From DATAFT01 sp035544635 (lineage in GTDB: Bacteria > Acidobacteriota > Thermoanaerobaculia > Multivoradales > Multivoraceae): a stretch of 7,415 nucleotides of DNA. Shown here piece after piece: positions 5,411 to 7,415 of this stretch; within the stretch, counting starts at the first letter, position 1; every line of letters begins with the position of its first letter. The stretch lies in contig DATKDQ010000176.1 of assembly GCA_035544635.1 (NCBI GenBank), positions 1-7,415 on the forward strand, written 5' to 3'. The notes under the pieces are model-generated. The model was not told the DNA's origin and ran no database searches. It was given only the letters and a program-made list of their open reading frames with translations. The translations under genes and the position numbers were made by a program.

Positions 5411-5902
5411 ATGATCCCGCTCCGCCTCGCGCTCGCCTGCCTGCTCGCCGCGTCCGTCATGGCGGGCGAGCGGCTGGCGGCGGGGCAGGAAGCGCCGCCC
5501 GCCGCGCCTCGCCTGGAGGAGCGCGCCGCGTCGCCGGCGGGCCCGCCGGCGACACCCTCGGCGCAGACGCCTTCGCGGTGGAGAGTGGTGGCGACGTCGC
5601 GGGATACGAGCCCGCGCATCGTCGTTCTTACCGAGCCGGATCGCCCGTTCTCGCCGAGCGAGACGATCAGCTTGAGCGTGAGGAACGCCGATCTCGTCGA
5701 GGTCGTGCGCTCGTTGGCGAAGATCTCCGGGCTGAACCTGATCGTCGATCCGGCGGTGCGCGGCACGGTGACCGCGGAGCTCCATGATGTCCCGTGGCAC
5801 CGGGCGCTCGCCGTGATCCTCAGGACTCAGGGGCTGGGCATGGAGATCGACGGCCGCGTGGTCACCGTCGCGCCGCCGGCGCGGCTCTACGGCGCGCCTT
5901 GA
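5411..5902 (+). CDS. Exported protein with a stand-alone STN (secretin/TonB short N-terminal) domain
   Basis: A 163-residue protein. The frame is open upstream to 5291, but ATG at 5411 is chosen because a signal-like segment starts there (IPLRLALACLLAASVMAG) and a promoter-like element sits just before it. GTG at 5384 is an in-frame alternative. No good ribosome site precedes the ATG. After the signal comes a Pro/Ala-rich linker (about 27-55), a short strand region (57-74) and one STN domain (about 86-155). Its hallmarks are ISLSVRNADLVEVVRSLAKI, SGLNLIVDPAVRG, VPWHRALAVIL, and GRVVTVAP at the end. The same fold occurs in the periplasmic N-domains of PilQ/GspD secretins and TonB receptors, where it contacts inner-membrane partners. 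Here no secretin barrel or plug follows, so this is not a channel; an adaptor or binding role in the periplasm is inferred. It lies 14 bp before the GGT-like gene, probably in the same transcript, and is divergent from the PA2779/PA2778 operon. Confidence 0.75.
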   Translation: MIPLRLALACLLAASVMAGERLAAGQEAPPAAPRLEERAASPAGPPATPSAQTPSRWRVVATSRDTSPRIVVLTEPDRPFSPSETISLSVRNADLVEVVRSLAKISGLNLIVDPAVRGTVTAELHDVPWHRALAVILRTQGLGMEIDGRVVTVAPPARLYGAP

Positions 5903-5916
5903 TGGAGGGAGACGCG

Positions 5917-7415
5917 ATGACGCTGAATTCGACCCGGCGCGCGCCTCGGCTGCTCCCCCTGCTGCTCCTCCTCTGCGCCCTTCCCGCCGCCGCGCAGCGC
6001 ACCGCGCGCCCGCCGCTTCATGGGCGGCACTGGATGGCGATCACCGGCAAGCCGCTGGCCGCGACCGCGGGCGCGATGATGTTCCAGCAGGGCGGCAATG
6101 CGGTCGACGCCGCGTGCGCGATGATCGCGGCCACCGCCACCATGCACGACGTCTTCGCGTGGGGCGGCGAGGTGCAGGCGCTGGTCTACGACCCCACCGC
6201 CGGCAAGGTGATCGGGGTCAACGCGCTCGGTGTGGCGCCCACCGGAGCGACGCCCGACTACTTTCTGAGCAGGGGCATGCCGTTTCCGCCCGAGTACGGG
6301 CCGCTGGCCGCGGTCACCCCGGGCGCGCCGGGCGGGCTCATGGTGATGCTCGCCGAGCTCGGCCGCCTGAGCCTCGGCGAGGTGCTCGCGCCGGCGATCG
6401 ACATGGCCGACGGCTACCCGATCGACGCCGAGACCGCCTACCGGATCGAGCGCGAGAAGAAGCGGATCGCCGAGTGGCCCTACTCCAAGGCGGTGCTCCT
6501 GCCGCACCACGGCGAGAGCTGGGAGGCGCCGCGCCCGGGCGAGATCTTCCGCCAGGCCGACCTGGCCGCGACGCTGCGCAAGCTGGTCGGGGCCGAGCAG
6601 CAGGCGCTCGCCGCCGGGAAGTCGCGCAAGGAAGCCATCCTCGCCGCCTACGACCGCTTCTACCGCGGCGACGTGGCGCGCGAGTACGTGCGCGGCTCGC
6701 GCGAGCAGGGCGGGCTCCACACCGAGGAGGACCTGGCGCGCTGGCAGGTCCACCTCGAAGAGCCGGTGAAGACCACCTATCGGGGCGTCGAGGTCTACAA
6801 GCTCACGCACTGGGTGCAGGGACCGGTGATGCTCCAGGCGCTCAACCTGCTCGAGCCGCTCGACCTGAAGGCGATGGGCTACAACAGCGCGCGCTACATC
6901 CACGCGCTGTACCAGGTGATGAGCCTCGCCTTCGCCGACCGCGACTTCTACTACGGCGATCCGTACTTTCCGCCCGAGGAGCCGATCGCTGGCCTGCTGT
7001 CGAAGGACTACGCGCGCGCGCGGCTCGAGCTGGTGAGCTGGGAGCGCAACGACCCGGCGATCGGGCCCGGCGATCCCTATCCCTTCCAGGGCGGCACCAA
7101 CCCGTTCCTCGATCTGCTCGAGAGCTGGGACCCGACGTTCGTGCCCGAGGTCCCGGCGCCGCCCGAAGCGGTGGACTCGGCTTTCACCCTCTCGTTCGAC
7201 CAGGCCTTCCGCGCCGGCACCACGTCGATCCAGGCGGCCGACGCGGAGGGCTGGGTGGTGTCGGTGACGCCCTCCGGCGGCTGGGTCCCGGCCACCATCG
7301 CGGGCCGCAGTGGGATCGCGATGAGCCAGCGCATGCAGTCGTTCGTGCTCGATCCCGCGATGGGTCCCTACAACGTGCTCGAGCCGGGCAAGCGCCCGCG
7401 CGTGACGCTCACGCC
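5917..7415 (+). CDS. Secreted gamma-glutamyltransferase-like Ntn hydrolase (3' truncated by window end)
   Basis: The first 499 residues are visible. ATG at 5917 has GGAGGGAG at 5904-5911 with 5-nt spacing; an in-frame ATG at 5902 overlaps the upstream TGA but has no ribosome site. A Sec signal (RRAPRLLPLLLLLCALPAAAQ, cleavage near residue 26) sends it to the periplasm. The fold is recognised from GKPLAATAGAMMFQQGGNAVDAACA (44-68), ALVYDPTAGKV (88-98), PGAPGGLMVMLAELGRLSL, and FRAGTTSIQAADAEGWVVSVT. In GGTs the precursor self-cleaves before the first Thr of TT, which is then the N-terminal nucleophile; here that is Thr435. Several classical binding positions differ. SGIGGGG becomes FAWGGEV, the Arg of FREMAP becomes Leu104 (NALGVAP), and LSSMSP near the end becomes RVTLT (495-499). 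Family membership is firm; cleavage of glutathione or other gamma-glutamyl compounds is doubtful. An uncharacterised GGT-like amidase or peptidase is more likely. The oxyanion Gly pair lies beyond the window. Confidence 0.88.
   Translation, partial: MTLNSTRRAPRLLPLLLLLCALPAAAQRTARPPLHGRHWMAITGKPLAATAGAMMFQQGGNAVDAACAMIAATATMHDVFAWGGEVQALVYDPTAGKVIGVNALGVAPTGATPDYFLSRGMPFPPEYGPLAAVTPGAPGGLMVMLAELGRLSLGEVLAPAIDMADGYPIDAETAYRIEREKKRIAEWPYSKAVLLPHHGESWEAPRPGEIFRQADLAATLRKLVGAEQQALAAGKSRKEAILAAYDRFYRGDVAREYVRGSREQGGLHTEEDLARWQVHLEEPVKTTYRGVEVYKLTHWVQGPVMLQALNLLEPLDLKAMGYNSARYIHALYQVMSLAFADRDFYYGDPYFPPEEPIAGLLSKDYARARLELVSWERNDPAIGPGDPYPFQGGTNPFLDLLESWDPTFVPEVPAPPEAVDSAFTLSFDQAFRAGTTSIQAADAEGWVVSVTPSGGWVPATIAGRSGIAMSQRMQSFVLDPAMGPYNVLEPGKRPRVTLT

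Noticed and set aside
5887..6903. 338-codon minus-strand frame within the GGT-like gene
   Set aside because: It is His/Arg/Val-rich shadow coding without domain signals. The plus strand there encodes an uninterrupted conserved protein.

Overview
This is a very GC-rich window with strong G/C preference at third codon positions and no AT-rich islands or transposase genes. It looks like chromosomal DNA from a Gram-negative, soil- or sediment-type bacterium. Lipoprotein and Sec signals, a periplasmic secretin-type STN domain and a PA2778/PA2779 gene pair point to a diderm. A deltaproteobacterium-like or Rokubacteria/Binatota-like lineage is my guess from overall feel and is not proven. I see no tRNA, rRNA, CRISPR array, insertion sequence or phage gene.

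Left block (1-1794, + strand): the last 67 codons of a protein resembling the C-terminus of PHP-domain metallohydrolases, then two adjacent ZIP-family metal transporter genes 9 bp apart. The second ZIP has canonical TM4/TM5 metal motifs; the first has a degenerate TM5 motif (HNVAES). A hairpin followed by a pyrimidine tract closes the block.

Middle (1893-3563, + strand): a complete three-domain thiamine-diphosphate enzyme of the benzoylformate decarboxylase/acetolactate synthase class, apparently with its own short leader. It keeps the catalytic Glu and the GDG...N cofactor motif but lacks the second active-site His of benzoylformate decarboxylase, so its substrate is open. It converges on the next operon across a long imperfect hairpin (3568-3606).

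Minus-strand operon (5225 down to 3679, perhaps to 3582): a small PA2779-like membrane protein, then a PA2778-like lipoprotein with a C39-like cysteine peptidase domain plus TPR repeats, then possibly a 35-residue ORF overlapping its stop. This is a recurring gene pair whose biochemical role I do not know to be established.

Right block (5411-7415, + strand): divergent from that operon across a 185-bp hairpin-rich spacer. It holds an exported protein with a single STN domain but no secretin barrel, followed 14 bp later by a secreted gamma-glutamyltransferase-like Ntn hydrolase cut off by the window end. That enzyme keeps the TT nucleophile pair, but several positions that bind the gamma-glutamyl group in classical GGTs are replaced. 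From 3582 to the right end, nearly everything encoded appears to act at or beyond the inner membrane, whereas the TPP enzyme is cytoplasmic.
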